Assembly: GCA_008360975.2 (NCBI GenBank)
Contig: CM039182.1
Span: 54,448,491 to 54,512,490, forward strand
Origin: Lichenostomus cassidix
Taxonomy: Eukaryota; Chordata; Aves; Passeriformes; Meliphagidae
Length of the DNA: 64,000 nt
Reading direction: 5' to 3'
The notes beneath the pieces are model-generated. The model was not told where the DNA came from. It was given only the letters and a program-made list of their open reading frames with translations, and ran no database searches. Below are positions 10,323 through 23,327 of this stretch, piece by piece; the stretch's first letter is position 1; each line of letters starts with the position of its first letter. The translations under genes were made by a program, and so were the position numbers.

Positions 10323-13300
10323 AGGATCCTTGAACTGGAAAGCTCTCTTGCAAAGTATTTGCAAGATGATGGAAAGCAGTCAGAGGAATTAAGTACTCTC
10401 ATAGAGTCTGAAAAAAAGCAGCACAGAAAGGAAATCAGTGACATGGTTGAATTACACAATAAAGAATTGGAGAATTTGAAACAGCAGCAAGAAAAGCTTT
10501 GGACAGAAAAACTTGAAATTTTAAAGCAGCAACAAATAACTGAAATAGAAAAAATAAGAGAGAAACAGCAACAAGAGATACATAACATTTTGAAAGAGAA
10601 AGAAACAGTTTTCTGTGCACACATAGAAGAGATGAATGAAAAAACATTAGAAAAACTTGATGTGAAACAAACAGAATTAGAAGCACTGTCTTCTGAGCTA
10701 TCAGAAGCACTAAAAATACGTCATAACTTAGAACAAGAGCTCTCAGAATTGAATAGTAAAGTGTGTGAAGCAAAGCAAGAATTGGAAGGAAAGTTGGAAG
10801 AAGAGAGGAAACATCACAATGAAGTGATTGAAACAATGTTAAAAGAGCATGAAATGTCTATTCAAGGTGTTGAGAAGGTACTCAAAGAGGAACTCAACAA
10901 GGTCAAGCAGTCACTGGAGGAGAAAGACAGACATTTGGAGGAGTTAAAAGCACATGAAAGGAAACTTAAAGAATCTGTAGAAAGATCTGAAGCTGAACTT
11001 GTCCAAGTGTCTGCAAAGCTAGAGGAGCAAAGCAGTGAAAATACAAGGAAAGTAATCTCTCTAACACAGCAATATGAATGTCAACTAAAGGATTTACAAA
11101 GAAAGGCTGATGGGACAAAGAGAAGTCTGTCTGAGAAGGAAAATGAAATTGAGCACATGAAGAAGTTACAGAACAAGCAAGTGGAAGAACTTAAACAGAA
11201 ACTGTTAGCTGCAAAGGAGAGAATTACAGCTTTACAAGGAGAGTATGAAAGTAAACTGAAATGTCAGGAGAAGAAACTGGAGGAAATGAAACAAAAATCA
11301 AAAGATATGGAGGAAGCTTTCAAAAATAAACTTGCTGAGCAGGAAGCTAAACTAAAAAAAGAGCTTGAGAACAAGCAGTTGAAGTTCAGTCAGAAAGAGA
11401 GTGAATTCATTACTAGAATTTTGGAAATGGCACATGCCAGCTCATCTGGAATCAATGATGCCATGTCAAAACTGGAATCTAATCAGAAAGAGCAACTAGA
11501 CAGTCTTGCTGAGGATCACAGGAAGAAATTGGAAGAAGTAATCCAAAGTTGGGAAAAAAAACTTAATCAGCAGATTGAAGAGCTCAAGCAAAAACATGAT
11601 ATGGAACTGCAGGAGAAAGAGCAGGAAGTTGGAGACCTGAAACGGAAGCTTTCCACCTTCAGTGCTGAAAAGGAGGACTCCAGAACAGAAATAACCCAAC
11701 TGAAGGAAGCACAAATGAAAAGGGAGGAGTGCCTGAAGGAATTGCAAGAACAGCTAAGGCAGTCAGTGGCTGAGGTGAATGCTTTGTCAGGTAAGGAAAC
11801 TGACCTGAAAACACAGTTGAAAAAATTGGAAAGTGATCTTAAACAGTCCCTGAAAGAGCAGAAAGGACTTCAGGAACAGCTCAGTAAACAGAAAGCAGTT
11901 GAAGAGAAGGACAAAGCCACAATTATTGAGCTGGCCGATACACTGAGAACTCTTGAAGAGAAACTCCAAACAGTGCAATCTTCTCAGTATAAAGATCATG
12001 AAAATTATGGGAAAAAAATTGAGGCAATTCGGCTAAAGGAAACTGAGTTTAAAAAGTTGCCAGGAGAACTTACAGCCCAGTTAGATGCTTGGAAGAACGC
12101 TGAAGCTTCATTACAAACTAAAGGCAATGAATTAATTGAAAAATGTAGTGAAAAAATTGGCATAGTAATATGTAAAATTGCAGACTGTGAGCACCAAACT
12201 GCAAAAGTTAAAGAAGCAATATTAATCAAAACAGGTAAGATAACTGAACTAGAAGCTCAACTTAGAGAAATAACAGAGCATCATTCTGCTGCTACTACTT
12301 CTTTGCAAAAGTCATTGCAAGAGCTGCAAGAGAAGGACAATTTAATTATGTCCATGAGAGCTGACATTGAAGGACTAATAACAGAAAAGGAACAATTGCA
12401 AAAAGAGGGAGGGCATCAGCAGCAAGCAGCATCGGAGAAGGAAACTTGCATAACACAGCTGAGGAAGGAGTTATCTGAAAATATCAATGCTGTCACATCA
12501 ATGAGGGAAGAACTCCAGGAAAAACAATCTGAAGTGTCTGCTCTCAACAAAACAGTTAATGACCTTAATGTTAGACTTGAAAGCACAGTAAGTTTAACAG
12601 AGAAGGAAGCAGCCATGTCTCTGTTAAGCAAGCAACATCAAGAGGATCATTTGCAGTTGTTAAATCAAGTAGAAGAGTTATCATCCAGAGTTCAGATGCT
12701 GAGTCAAGAAAAAGCATCAGCTCTTGATCAGGTAGATCACTGCACAGCCCAGCTGTCAGAGTGGAAGATGAAAGCACAAACCAGGTTTACAGAAAATCAT
12801 AATACTATCAAAGAGCTGCAGAGCAAACTTGAGTTAAGCAATACTAAAGCAAATAAAAAAGATGAAGAGCTAAATAAACTGAAGGAACAGCTGGCTAAAC
12901 AAAGTAAGAATCTTGATAGTTTAAAAAGGGAATTGGAACAAAAGCAAAACAGGAAGGAAAAGGAAGAAAGTGAATTAACCTCAAAGTTAAAAAAACAAGC
13001 AGCAAAAATTGCTGAACTAGAAAAACACATTGCTGAGAAAACTTTAGAAAATGATTCTTTGGTGGAGGAACTTAAAAAGTGTAATGAACAAAAAGACACA
13101 GAGAAAGAAGAGATAGTTTGGCAGCTCCATCAGGCAGAGAAGGTGGCTTTTGAAAAGGAAAATAGATTTAAGGAGGCTGAAGAAAAAGTGCTTAATCTTG
13201 AGAAGCAAATAGGTTCACTGAAAGCTGATTTTGAAGCAAAAGCGAAGGAATTTGATCAAATGAAGTCAGTGATACTTAAAAGGAAAGAAGAGGAACTGAA

Positions 13301-14401
13301 AGAATTAGAGGAGAGACTGAATGCAGAGAACAGCACTAAGCTGGCTGATCTGAAGAAGAAGGCAGAGCAAAAAATAGGTTCTATTAGAAAGCAATTACTG
13401 TCTCAGATGGAAGAGAAGGAACAGCAATTTAAGCAAGATAGAGAGGATCAGTTAAGAGAGTTGGAGCAGAAAGTGCAGGAGAGAGAAGCCAAAATTGAGT
13501 CCTTAGAAGAAAAAATTAAGTCAACAAAAGATTCCACAGAATTAGAGAAGGAAATGCTTGAAAAAGTAGAGAGTGTAAAACTTGCTGTAGAACAAGAAAA
13601 AAAAAACTTGCTTGAGAGTGTAGAACAGACATACAAAGAGAAAATGCAGGTGTTACAGAAGTGCTTAACTGAAAAAGATGCATTATTACAGAAGTATGAG
13701 AAGCAACAACGTGAGAGTAATGACTCTCATCTAGAACTGCAAAACAAACAGAAAGAACTCCTTAAAAAACTAGACTGTGTTAAGAAGAGCCACCAGGAAG
13801 AGCAGGTTAGGACCAAAAGTCTCAGGAAAGAACTTGAGGAGCAAAGCAAAAAATATTTATTGTTAGCGGATGAGCATGCCTGTTGTGGTGATGTTTTAGC
13901 AAGCAGTAGGGAAGAACTGAAGGTTAGAGAACAAAACCATCTTGATATGGAGAATATGATTGGAGATTTCCAGAAAAAATTGCAGGAAAAGGAGGCAGGC
14001 AGGCAGTCTTTAGAACAGAAGATAAAAGAGTTAGAAAATAATATAGTGAAGAAAAATGAGGTACATAAGACTGAGATGGAAGATACGAATTTAAGATATG
14101 AAGAAAAGCTAAAATGTCTACAGCAACTGTTGGATGAAAAAAATGACAGTCTTAAAGCTTTTGAGGAAAATGCTGAAGAAAAGGCTAGATCTGTTTTGGA
14201 GCTGCAGAAGTTACTAGGTGATATGCAGAACCAGCAGAAAGACTTACAGACCAAACTGGAAGAGACTGAAAGGGAGAAACAGAAACTACGCAAAGAGGTG
14301 AATAATCTTCAAAAAGGCATACGTACTCTGCGAAAGGAGCATCAGCAAGAGCTTGACATAGTAAAGAAGGAGTCCTTAGAAGAAATGGAGCAGAAAATGA
14401 G
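10323..14401 (+). CDS. GOLGA4: GOLGA4 giant coding exon (central rod)
   Basis: 4079-nt exon coding for 1359 complete residues plus two bases of an Arg codon. It starts RILELESSLAKYLQ after acceptor TCTAACAG and ends at ATGAG before donor GTAAAT. The whole exon is Glu/Lys/Gln/Leu-rich heptad coiled coil with very few prolines, the flexible rod that lets the tether reach carriers far from the membrane. Landmarks shared with human golgin A4 from memory include EEMNEKTLEKLDVKQTELE near the start, KEGGHQQQAASEKE in the middle and RTLRKEHQQEL near the end. An unusually large internal exon is also typical of this gene in mammals. Relative to the human protein, a segment of about 70 residues seems absent near 11020-11035. 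The - strand ORFs here (for example 13727-14293) are mirror images of heptad codons, not genes. Confidence 0.97.
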
Positions 14402-15110
14402 GTAAATTCTTTGTTCCTGTTTGTGTTACCATTTCTGTATTTTATCTCTAGCCACTAAAACCTCAAGAATACTTTTCTAAAGCTCAGTCTGTAACAAAGA
14501 AATAATGACTGGTATTTTTCTGAAATTTCTCTAAATAGACTTAGAGAAACAGAAAGAAAAGGGGTTTGGCTTTTGGCAGAGTAATACTGCTTCTGTACTG
14601 TTTCAGTGATGGTCATTTTCAACATTTCCAAAGCATAAAATACAATTCTATTTTTGTCAATCAGGAAACAAAGTGTATTAAAACTTAGTGCTGAGAGCTT
14701 CGTGTTCAGATGATAGCAATAATTATTCATATGTAAAGCACAAAATTGTGGTGTAATGCTCAGCACTCTTAATAATTTCTCAAGGAATTCTAAAAATTCC
14801 CTAAAAATTCTGCTTTTTATGGCACATTCTTTTCTTCCAGTTCTTCAACTTCTTCAGTAAAAACTCCATATCATTTGAAAGGGTTCAGTTCTGGGTTGCT
14901 TTTTAACAAAATGCGTATGCCTACCAGGTGAATTAGATAGGACAGGGAGAAAAATCCTCCCTGAATGTCACAGAATTCATATAATTCAGAACTCTCCCAT
15001 TCTAAAATAGTTTTGGAGAAATTCCCACATCTCTTGCCTTGCTAAACTGTTTTTGCATACTCTTTAAATGTTTTATTTCCTCACTGCGTGTTTCTGACAT
15101 CTTTGTACAG
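14402..15110 (+). other. GOLGA4: GOLGA4 intron, unique sequence
   Basis: GTAAAT donor, TTTGTACAG acceptor. AT-rich, with no recognised repeat or coding segment. Confidence 0.85.
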
Positions 15111-15232
15111 ATGTGAACAAGAAGACATTGAGTTGAAGCACAACTCCACCTTAAAGCAGTTAATAAGAGAATTCAATACTCAGCTGGCTCAAAAAGAAAG
15201 AGAATTGGAAACAGCAGTAAAAGAGACGATCA
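15111..15232 (+). CDS. GOLGA4: GOLGA4 coding exon E (rod)
   Basis: 122 nt. Its first base completes the Arg codon split with the giant exon. It then encodes CEQEDIELKHNSTLKQLIRE and FNTQLAQKERELETAVKETI, leaving one base of a Ser codon before donor GTGAGT. The LKHNSTLKQL and EFNTQLAQKE words match human golgin A4 as I recall it. Confidence 0.94.
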
Positions 15233-16240
15233 GTGAGTGAAAAACTGATATAGCCGTAATCAATAAAATAGTCAGAAAACCAAATCTTTGGTTATTGTTG
15301 TGTTGGGGAAGGGATTTTTGGGACTGTGATAAACATGTTTTATGAATGTCTAGAGGACATGGTAAGATCTTCTCTTGCTTAGAAAATAAGATAAATATTA
15401 ATTGTAGTACAGTTAGGAAAATGCGTATGTGGCTGTCCTTGCAGGATGGATCTTTGATCTAGCACTCTTTACATCTACCATGGCAAGAGTTACTCATGAT
15501 AGCCATAGGTACCTACCTTTTTGTCGTACATATAAAAGAAAAAAAAAAGAGTAAAATTTTGAATGTGAAAGTGCATTGGTAAGTTTCCATTGCAATGCTA
15601 TTTTGTATTCAAAAGTAGTACAAATTTTAACATTCTGTTGCTGAATATATGGCACCTGGAGAGTGCCTTTTAGAGAAACTTTGATTCATCTGATAATCAG
15701 AATTGCATTTTCTTAGCTGCACCTTGCAGATTTCATTTGCTAACTGCAAGGAGGTACCAGCCAGATAAGATGTGTGATTGCAATATCATGTGGTTATAAC
15801 TAGAGTACAGCGTATTTTGGCTTCTCTGTATGTCTTTTGCCGTCGTAGTGTAAATTGGAGATTAGAGAAGTAAGAAAAAGATGTATTTTGATTCCACAGC
15901 TACTAGAAGTACATCTACAGGTGAGGAGTTCCTGAAGATTTGCAAAAGTTCCAATCACATCTCTAGATAGAAAAGGAGATAGAATTAGTTGGTAAATATT
16001 GGTTGTCATCTTGTAGAGACAAGTTCCAGTATCAGGTAGAAAAAATTGCTCCAGGTACCAAACTGCAGACAACTAATTTCGTACATGTTAGAATCAAGTG
16101 ACATAATAGTAACTGACAACATGGAAAAATGAAGTTTCCTGGCAAGTCTTTGTTATTGTTACTTTTAAGCATTTTTTAATACTGTAATGACATTTTAAAA
16201 AAACATACATTTTTTAATATTGCCTAACTTTTTTTTATAG
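15233..16240 (+). other. GOLGA4: GOLGA4 intron, unique sequence
   Basis: GTGAGT donor and a long T-rich tract before TATAG. No repeat or extra exon recognised. Confidence 0.85.
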
Positions 16241-16371
16241 GTAAAGCCCAAGAGGTAGAAAATGAATTGATAGAAAATCATCACATTGAGACAACGCAGT
16301 TGCATAAAAAAATTATTGAAAAAGATGAAGATCTAAAAAGAACTGTGAAAAAATATGAAGAAATCCTTGAG
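16241..16371 (+). CDS. GOLGA4: GOLGA4 coding exon F (rod)
   Basis: 131 nt. Two bases complete the Ser codon, then 43 codons run from KAQEVENELIENHHIETTQL to KRTVKKYEEILE before donor GTATCT. This is coiled coil continuing toward the C-terminus; the DLKRT-KYEEIL pattern is also in the human protein. Confidence 0.93.
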
Positions 16372-19300
16372 GTATCTTTTTGAAAAGTGATATGACTACA
16401 TAAATTTCAAAATAACTCTTTTTTGATAGCATATCTAGACAGAAAAACTGTTGCCCTTTCTAGTAAAGATCTTACTGTTTGAATTACGGTTGATATGTCT
16501 GGTGACCCATCTTGCAGTTAAAATGTTTGTTTCTGTGGTTTATGGGCATGAAAGAACATCAGAAATTAAGCCTAATTCTGATCAGTCAATAAAAATTATA
16601 TGATAAAGTGTATGTCCTTGAGCAGCTTGGGTACCAGACTGGAATGAGAAAACTGAGTGACATTTAAGCTTTTACTAGAGTTGTGGTGGTGGTGGTGTAT
16701 TGTTTTTCTGTAAGGATTTAAATATAGTGTTTATGGGGCAGTCTCACTCTCTATATCCTTTCTCTGATGCCCGCTTAGACTGGTGCCATAGGCCTTAAAG
16801 TAAGGTTCTGTTCTATGTAGGGTGCAGTCTGTTTGCATAGTTTTTATGCTAGTAAAGAGTACTTTTTTTGCTTGTAATGAACAGTTTTTCTGCGTGATAT
16901 TTGCAGATAGACATAATTTTCCTCTAGTAGCATTTCAAACAGAAGTGAGCAGCCAATTTCAGTTTAAGGACACTTCACCAAGGATGCCTCCTATTTTAGC
17001 CAAGTAAATTGTCCCTGTCCCACCTGTATGGCTTGAAAAGATTAAATGGTTTTCAGTGCTAGCCTATACATCATGTTGGAATGCAGGCTTTAACTTTGTT
17101 AATCTTAGTCCTGTTTGCAGAAATAATGTAATAAAAGAGACCGTCCCATGAATAGAGCCAACAGTAATAAAATGTAAGTGGGCTGTTTATGATCAGCTAC
17201 CAGTCCAAGGATCTATGTACTTAACATGAGTGTTTCATACTAAACATTTCAAACATGTAAGCAGGCTGGTATGTTTCACTCTGATTTTTGAATTTCTAGC
17301 AAGTTAAATAGTGTTAGCAGAGTTTTACATTTAGAGTCCCCTCCTTTTGTTTCCTAATTTAGAAAAATTGCTTGATATAAAAAAAAAAATCAAAGTTGTT
17401 TTTGTGGGGTTGTATGGGGTTTTTTTGGTTTTGTGAGGGTTTTTTGTTTGTTGGTTGGTTTGGGGTTTTTGTTTTGTTTTGTAGGGCATCTTTTTGTAAT
17501 GTAGGTCTAAATTCTGCATTTCTGGGGAATTTAAATTTCTCTTACCTCAGTGTGCAGTGTGTTGCCATTCAGCTCCTTACTTTATAGGCCCAGATAGGTA
17601 CATAATTTGAAGTCATGTGGGTGTAATTCCTCTCTGTTTTCTGCTACTTTCAGTCCATTTTTAATGTCAGAAAAATGCATGTTGTAGTCCTTGTATGTTC
17701 TTGAAGGTTTAAGCTAATTTGACTTCTGTACAATTGGAGGACATGAACACTGTCATTTATTGCATCTCATTGATGATGACAATGACAGTTACCTGGAACT
17801 GCAATAAACTGTAGTTTGATATTTTAAATTACAGAATACATCTTTCTTTTATAGGTATATATGTGCTCATTTTGTTTCTGTTATTTTAGGGAATTTTAAA
17901 AAAATTGGGACTTTTGGGATTTTTTTTCCTTTTCTCCTGAAAGAAGTATTGCAAGCATCTCTATAGTTGAGAAATATTTATATTAAATTGAATATATGTC
18001 ATATTCATTAACATCTCTGATAGAAATAGGAACATATGCATCAGCAGATTAAGCCTAAAGTTACCAGTTATTACCCCACTTATACTTGGCTCATGATAGG
18101 TTTAAGAAATTTCACATCATGCAGAGAAGTTTGTGTCAAATGATAAGAAGTTGAAGCAAAAATAAAGCCAATGCAAAAAGGAATCTTGCTCATATAACTT
18201 TGTAGCTCTTTGTTGCATTTTAAATGTGGTTGATGCTAAAAATTGTCTAACTTGATTTGAGTATTTATTCTTGAAGACAAGCAGTAATCATTCAGCCTGT
18301 TAAACTTCACATGATTTACTTGTGAAATGCTCCACTTTTGCTTTATGTGTTGTTTTCTTTCTTGAAAATTTTTATCACATAAGATTTCATGAAAGTTTCC
18401 TAATTAAAGGATTTTTAAATCAGTGTAGCCTCTAATTTGGGAGCTAAGTGTTTTTTCTTCAACTAAAGTATATAATTAGAGAAAAATTGAATGGTGTTTT
18501 CTAGCTAGTTTATTTTAAGCCTATCTACAAGCTAAAAATAAATACCTAACTTCAGTTATGTATCCTTTCATTTGTCATAATGCCTTCCAGGTGAGTACAG
18601 GATAGGCTTTCAGAGTAAGATTTGGGAAATTTTAACATTTTTAAGTCTTACTCTAACTGTAATTAAATCCAAATAGCATGTAGCTTATTTTCAGAGTATG
18701 CTCGGTGCTGTATAAAACAATAAATTCTTTCTGTAAATACAGATCAGTAGCATGTTGAAACCCCACTTGATCTCTGATAATTTCAAATTTTAAATAATAA
18801 TCTCTCTTCAGGGTTTTATCCAAATAATTGCTCATAGGTATATCCCTTTTACAAAAGTGTCATTCATCATTTTGAGTTTAATTTCTTTACAGCCTGTCAA
18901 CTACCTTTTATAAATAAGAATGATGTGCATTCAATAGTGAATTATTTAATTAAACAGTTGTGTAGAAATTGTAAATTCTAGATTCTTGGTGGACAAAAAC
19001 ATCAAGAAATCCCAAAAAGTCAAAACAACAACCAACACTATCCCTGAATATGCCAGGTATTGAGGATTTTTAACTAGGGGAGTATAACAATCTATAAAAA
19101 AAAAATCTTAGAAACGATTAATTGTTGATGCTCTTCAGATGGCATAGAAGAATCAGGTTAGTGAATAGAAGCTAACACTGTTTGCAGGTCATGATGTTTG
19201 AGCAAGGTTTTTCTTGAGGGTGGATATTCTTATAGGCTGTAAAAATTGCTCAGGTACTGTGACTTCTCATTCACCAGCTTTTCCGGGCAGATTTGCTTAA

Positions 19301-20355
19301 TTTCTTTTTGGTGATGCTTTTTGGCCTGAGGGGCTGCATGGAGAGGGTGTTTATCATTAAGTCGTGTGCAAGGAACACAATTAAAAAACCCGCCTTAAAA
19401 ATTTGCCTTAGAAAGAAATAACTCTTTTTCTTAGTAATGGGATACCGTAAGTCTGTTAAGCATGGATTAGCTTTCAATTTCTACACTTACTTTTCCAGAA
19501 AATATTCTGCATCATTATAATTTGTAATCTGGAGATGTTTGAATGGAACAAAATTTCCATCAACAGTTCTGTACTTGTTATGAGTTAATTAATTTTACTA
19601 ATTTGAAGTAAAAGTAAGCTGTGCATACTGTGTTAGCAAAGCCATCAGCTGACTGCCCTGTGTGGTTAGCATGAGTGAAACTATAGTTTTAGCTTTGTTC
19701 AGCAGTGAAGACATGCACTAGGAATTGGAGTGCTGTTTTGTAAGGTCCCTATTCTCTTACAAAAAGGCCAGAGGGCACACAATTTTTTCCCCTATGCAGG
19801 AAAAGTTCATTTCCTCCCTACCTTTCTTGTTGCTGCTTCTTTCCTCCAAGTGCATAGAACTTTCCAAACCCTTGTGAATGGGAAATCATTGGTCATTGTT
19901 TTGGAAAACGCTTAAAACTGCTTTAGTAACCTCTTTGAGAAAATGACTGAGGAAAGGATTTAAGTCCTTGTCACTTCCATAGTATGGGAATTAATTCTGT
20001 GTCATCATCTGCCCCTTCCATGAAAGTTATGACCTTTGCACACTTACTGCATTATACTCAAATGCTGTTTTAGAGCCCAAGAGAAATAGATTTTTTTTGT
20101 AATTTTTAAAAATGTAACTTTAATCCTAACTATGTAATCTTTGTTGTTGGAGGCCTACAAAATTTTGTTAAGCACCTGTTTTTTTCTTGGTCTGTTCTGT
20201 GGTCATCTTATGTAACTTGGCTTTTACACAAATTTCAAGCATATCCTTCTCTGTATAGTATAATATTTATTGATTACTTTATGTCCACCATAATTAAGGT
20301 TTTGAGTAGTTAGATGATTATTTGTGTAAGTAATTTTTTTCCCTATGTTTTGAAG
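16372..20355 (+). other. GOLGA4: GOLGA4 intron, mostly unique sequence
   Basis: Nearly 4 kb, AT-rich. It holds a T/G-rich low-complexity stretch at 17395-17487 and an A run near 17380-17388. No LINE, LTR or exon recognised. The acceptor before 20356 ends TGAAG, not the usual CAG, but a T-rich tract precedes it. Confidence 0.75.
17395..17487. repeat. T/G-rich low-complexity tract
   Basis: Runs of TTTT alternate with GGGG and GGTT words. Simple-sequence DNA that produces misleading Phe/Gly/Trp ORFs. Confidence 0.8.
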
Positions 20356-20466
20356 TCTCGTGAAGAAGAGATGACAGCAAAAGTTCATGAGTTGCAGGCA
20401 CAGTTGGAAGACTTGCAGAAAGAATACAAACAGATTGCAGAAGAGGAACATTGCAACAATGAAAAA
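20356..20466 (+). CDS. GOLGA4: GOLGA4 coding exon G (rod)
   Basis: 111 nt, 37 codons, phase 0. It encodes SREEEMTAKVHELQAQLEDL, then QKEYKQIAEEEHCNNEK, before donor GTAAGT. EEEMTAKV-LQ-QLE-LQK is shared with human golgin A4 from memory. The acceptor is TTTTGAAG, a non-CAG but legitimate AG site. Confidence 0.92.
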
Positions 20467-21489
20467 GTAAGTTGGCAATGACATTTGTTTATATATCTTT
20501 AAGTGTGAAATTCTTGGTCTGTATGAAATTCTGTAGTTTATTCCTAATTGGATTTTATTTCCATATCTGGCCTTCACTTTCACATACAAAGTGAATCTCT
20601 TTAAAATCTGCAATATTTGATAATACCTTTTTTATTGGTATGTTAAAAAGTCCAGTTCTGTTATTAAAGTGGGGGCTTTTCACCCCCTATGTGTGTTTAT
20701 TTTACTGGAAGCTCCTTAGAGGGAAAGAAAATCCCCTTAGGTAATTTTCAGTGTGATTTTTTTAAAATCCTCATTTCAGAGCTGTCTGAAGTAGTGCCTT
20801 GAATATATCAGTTATGGACAGAGAGGCCTTCATTGAAAGATTGAATTCATGGTTTTGTCTTTCTGAGGCTACATTTTAATTTGAGGAATTCTTTGGTGAA
20901 AATACTACTAGCAGTTATTGTACTGAGGAGAGGAAAAGTATATGAATTGTTGAGTCACTGATGAGAATTCATATTCACCTTACTTTTAAATTTTTCATTT
21001 TGACAACAGGTAGCCCTGGGGAGAGTAAATTTACATATTTGACATTAGAAACTTAAAGTACGAATTTCCTTACTTGTCCTAATGTTTGTCCCTCTTGCCT
21101 TGCACTTGCTTACAAAACCCTTTATATTACTTTTCTTAACTATTCCACAGTATGTGTTGTTTTCATAACAGGAAAAGCAGAAATATTTGTATATGAATGC
21201 CTTGTATTCTTAATTAACTGTTGTTCACCTACTGATAATCTTATATAACCTTATTATCTAGAGGAAGATTCCTAAAGAGACTCCTAATTCCTAAAACATG
21301 ATTATGAAAAGTCTGAAGAGTACTTTATATTTAGGACTTCTTTGTGAACTGTTTCACTACTTAGTCTGTTATAGCAGTCTGCTATGAATACAGGCAGTCA
21401 ATTAGTATTGTATTATACATGAATCTTCTGGATTACTGATATGACATGAAAATTATATCAAATTTATATACCAGCAATTGTATTTCACG

Positions 21490-22988
21490 TATTTAGCTCA
21501 GAAGCAATGCATCCCAACAAAGAGGAAATTGGGCAAAAATGCCAGGAGGCCTTCATGGATGAATAAGGACCTGCTGAGCAAACTCAGAGCAAAAAAAAAA
21601 AAAGAAGCTTTCAGGAAGTGGAAACAAGGACAGGTGGCCTGAGAGGAATATGGGGAAATTGTGTGGGAAGCTAGGGACAAAGATAGGGAAGCCAAAGCCC
21701 AGTTAGAATTGTTTTGTCCAGGGATATTAATGTAAACAGGAAGGGCTTCTATAGATACGTTGCAAGCAAAAGAAAGACTAGGGATAATGTGGGCCCTCTC
21801 TAGGAGGAAATGGGAAACCTGGCTACCCTGGACAAAGAGAATGCTGAAGTTTTCAATGACTTCTGTGCTTCTGTCTTCAATGGCAAGTGCTCCAGCCACA
21901 CCATCCAAGTTGAGATAAGCAAATGCAGGGACTGGGAGAATGAAGACCCTAAGCCCACTGCAGGAGAGGATCAGGTCTGAGATCATCTAAGGAACCTAAA
22001 TGTGCTCAAGTCCATGGGACCCAATGAGGTTCATCCACAGGTCCTCAGGGAGCTGGAGATGAAGCTGTTGAGCCATATCCATAATTTTTGAAAAATCATG
22101 TCTGTCAGACAAAGTCCCTGATGACTGGAAAAAGGAGATTAAAACCTCCATTTTTAAAAAGGGGAAAATGGAATACTTGGGAAACCACAGTCTCACCTCT
22201 GTGCTAGGCAAGGTCATGGAGCAGATTCTACTGGAAACTATGCGAAGGCACATAGGGAAAAAAAAACCCAGAAAAAAGAAGTGATTGATAACAGCCAGAA
22301 TGGCTTTACAAGGGGAAAATCATGCTTGACAAATTTGGTGACCTTCCATGATGGGGCTACAGAGTTGATGGACAGGGGCAGAGTAACTGACATTGTCTAC
22401 GTGGACTTAATGCAAAGTACAACATCCTTGTTCACACTCCTGTACAAAATCCTTGTCTCCAGACTGGAGAGACAGATTTGATGGATGGACCACTTGGTGG
22501 ATAAAGAAAGGCTGGATAGCGACACACAAAGACTTTTCGTCAACAGCTTGTTGTCCAAGTGGAGACCAGTTACATGGTGAGGTTGCAGCAGTGATAAATA
22601 GAGTAGGATAATCACCTCTTTTGACTGACTGGTGATGATGCTTTGTTTGATGCACTCATGGGGTTAGTACTGGGGCTGATACTATTTGACTTCTTTATCA
22701 GTGACATGGACAGTGGAACCTGTCAGTGCTGAGTGCACCCTCAGCAAATTTGTTGACAACACCAAGCTCTGTGGTGGTGCAGTCAACACAATGATAAGGG
22801 ATAATGCCACACAGAGAGACCTCGACAGGCTTGAGAGATGAGCTGACGCAAACCTCATGAAGTTCAATAAAGCAAAGTGCAAGGTCCTGCACTGGGTCAT
22901 GGCAATCCCAGACACATCAATGGTGATTGAGAATGGCAGTGGCAAAGAAGTGATTGAGAGCAGCCCTGAGGAGAAGGACTTGGGAGAG
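21490..22988 (+). mobile_element. CR1 LINE, 5' segment of an interrupted copy
   Basis: Sense-strand remains of the CR1 reverse-transcriptase ORF. Phrases include CTCAAGTCCATGGGACCCAA (translating like LKSMGPNEVHPQVLREL), CAGAATGGCTTTACAAGGGG and TTCTTTATCAGTGACATGGA. Many frameshifts and stops make it a dead copy. It runs into GGAGAG at 22983-22988, where a provirus has inserted, and resumes at 27935. An abnormal inverted patch sits at 22590-22655. Confidence 0.9.
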
Positions 22989-23327
22989 TGTCGCTGTTGA
23001 GACGGGCACAACATGCAAAGACACAGCTCCTGGCCAAATAGAAAGGAAGGTAGAAGCAAAGTTTATGGCTACATAGTCTCTTTTATACTATTTTCTAGCA
23101 TTCGCGCCACATGGCCATTGGCTCCTACCTTTTTATTTTACAACACTAGTGGTCAGTTATTCCTAGCACACATCTTTTGCAGAAAACAGCCTCCCTCTCA
23201 CAGAAGCACATTCCTTCTTGTTGTTTTGCTCGTTGTTTCTGTCCACACTAAGATTCTTATGGGTACGAGTTGTTTGTAACACTGTCGGTGTTTGTGAGCT
23301 GAGACAGGCTAGTTGTCCATTCCCACA
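22989..23327 (-). mobile_element. 3' LTR of ERV provirus (reverse orientation)
   Basis: 339-bp LTR. On the - strand it starts TGTGGGAATG and ends CAACAGCGACA. A TATAAAA box is at about 23081-23087 (as TTTTATA on +). The poly(A) hexamer, intact in the 5' copy, here reads CATAAA. It differs from the 5' LTR at roughly two dozen positions over about 325 aligned bases by hand count. Adjacent to it at 23328-23339 is the polypurine tract. Confidence 0.93.

Noticed and set aside
10359..10361. Start codon for a free-standing 1348-codon gene
   Set aside because: The codon is TTG inside an exon that begins at 10323 after a good acceptor and continues the frame of the previous exon.
13727..14293. Long antisense ORF (188 codons) and other antisense ORFs across 10359-14405
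   Set aside because: They mirror the Glu/Lys/Gln-rich heptad codons of the GOLGA4 exon and give Ser/Phe/Cys-rich nonsense. No splice or promoter context.
22281..22481. Short ORF as a host gene
   Set aside because: It is a piece of the CR1 reverse-transcriptase frame (NSQNGFTRGKSCLTNLV) in a broken LINE copy.
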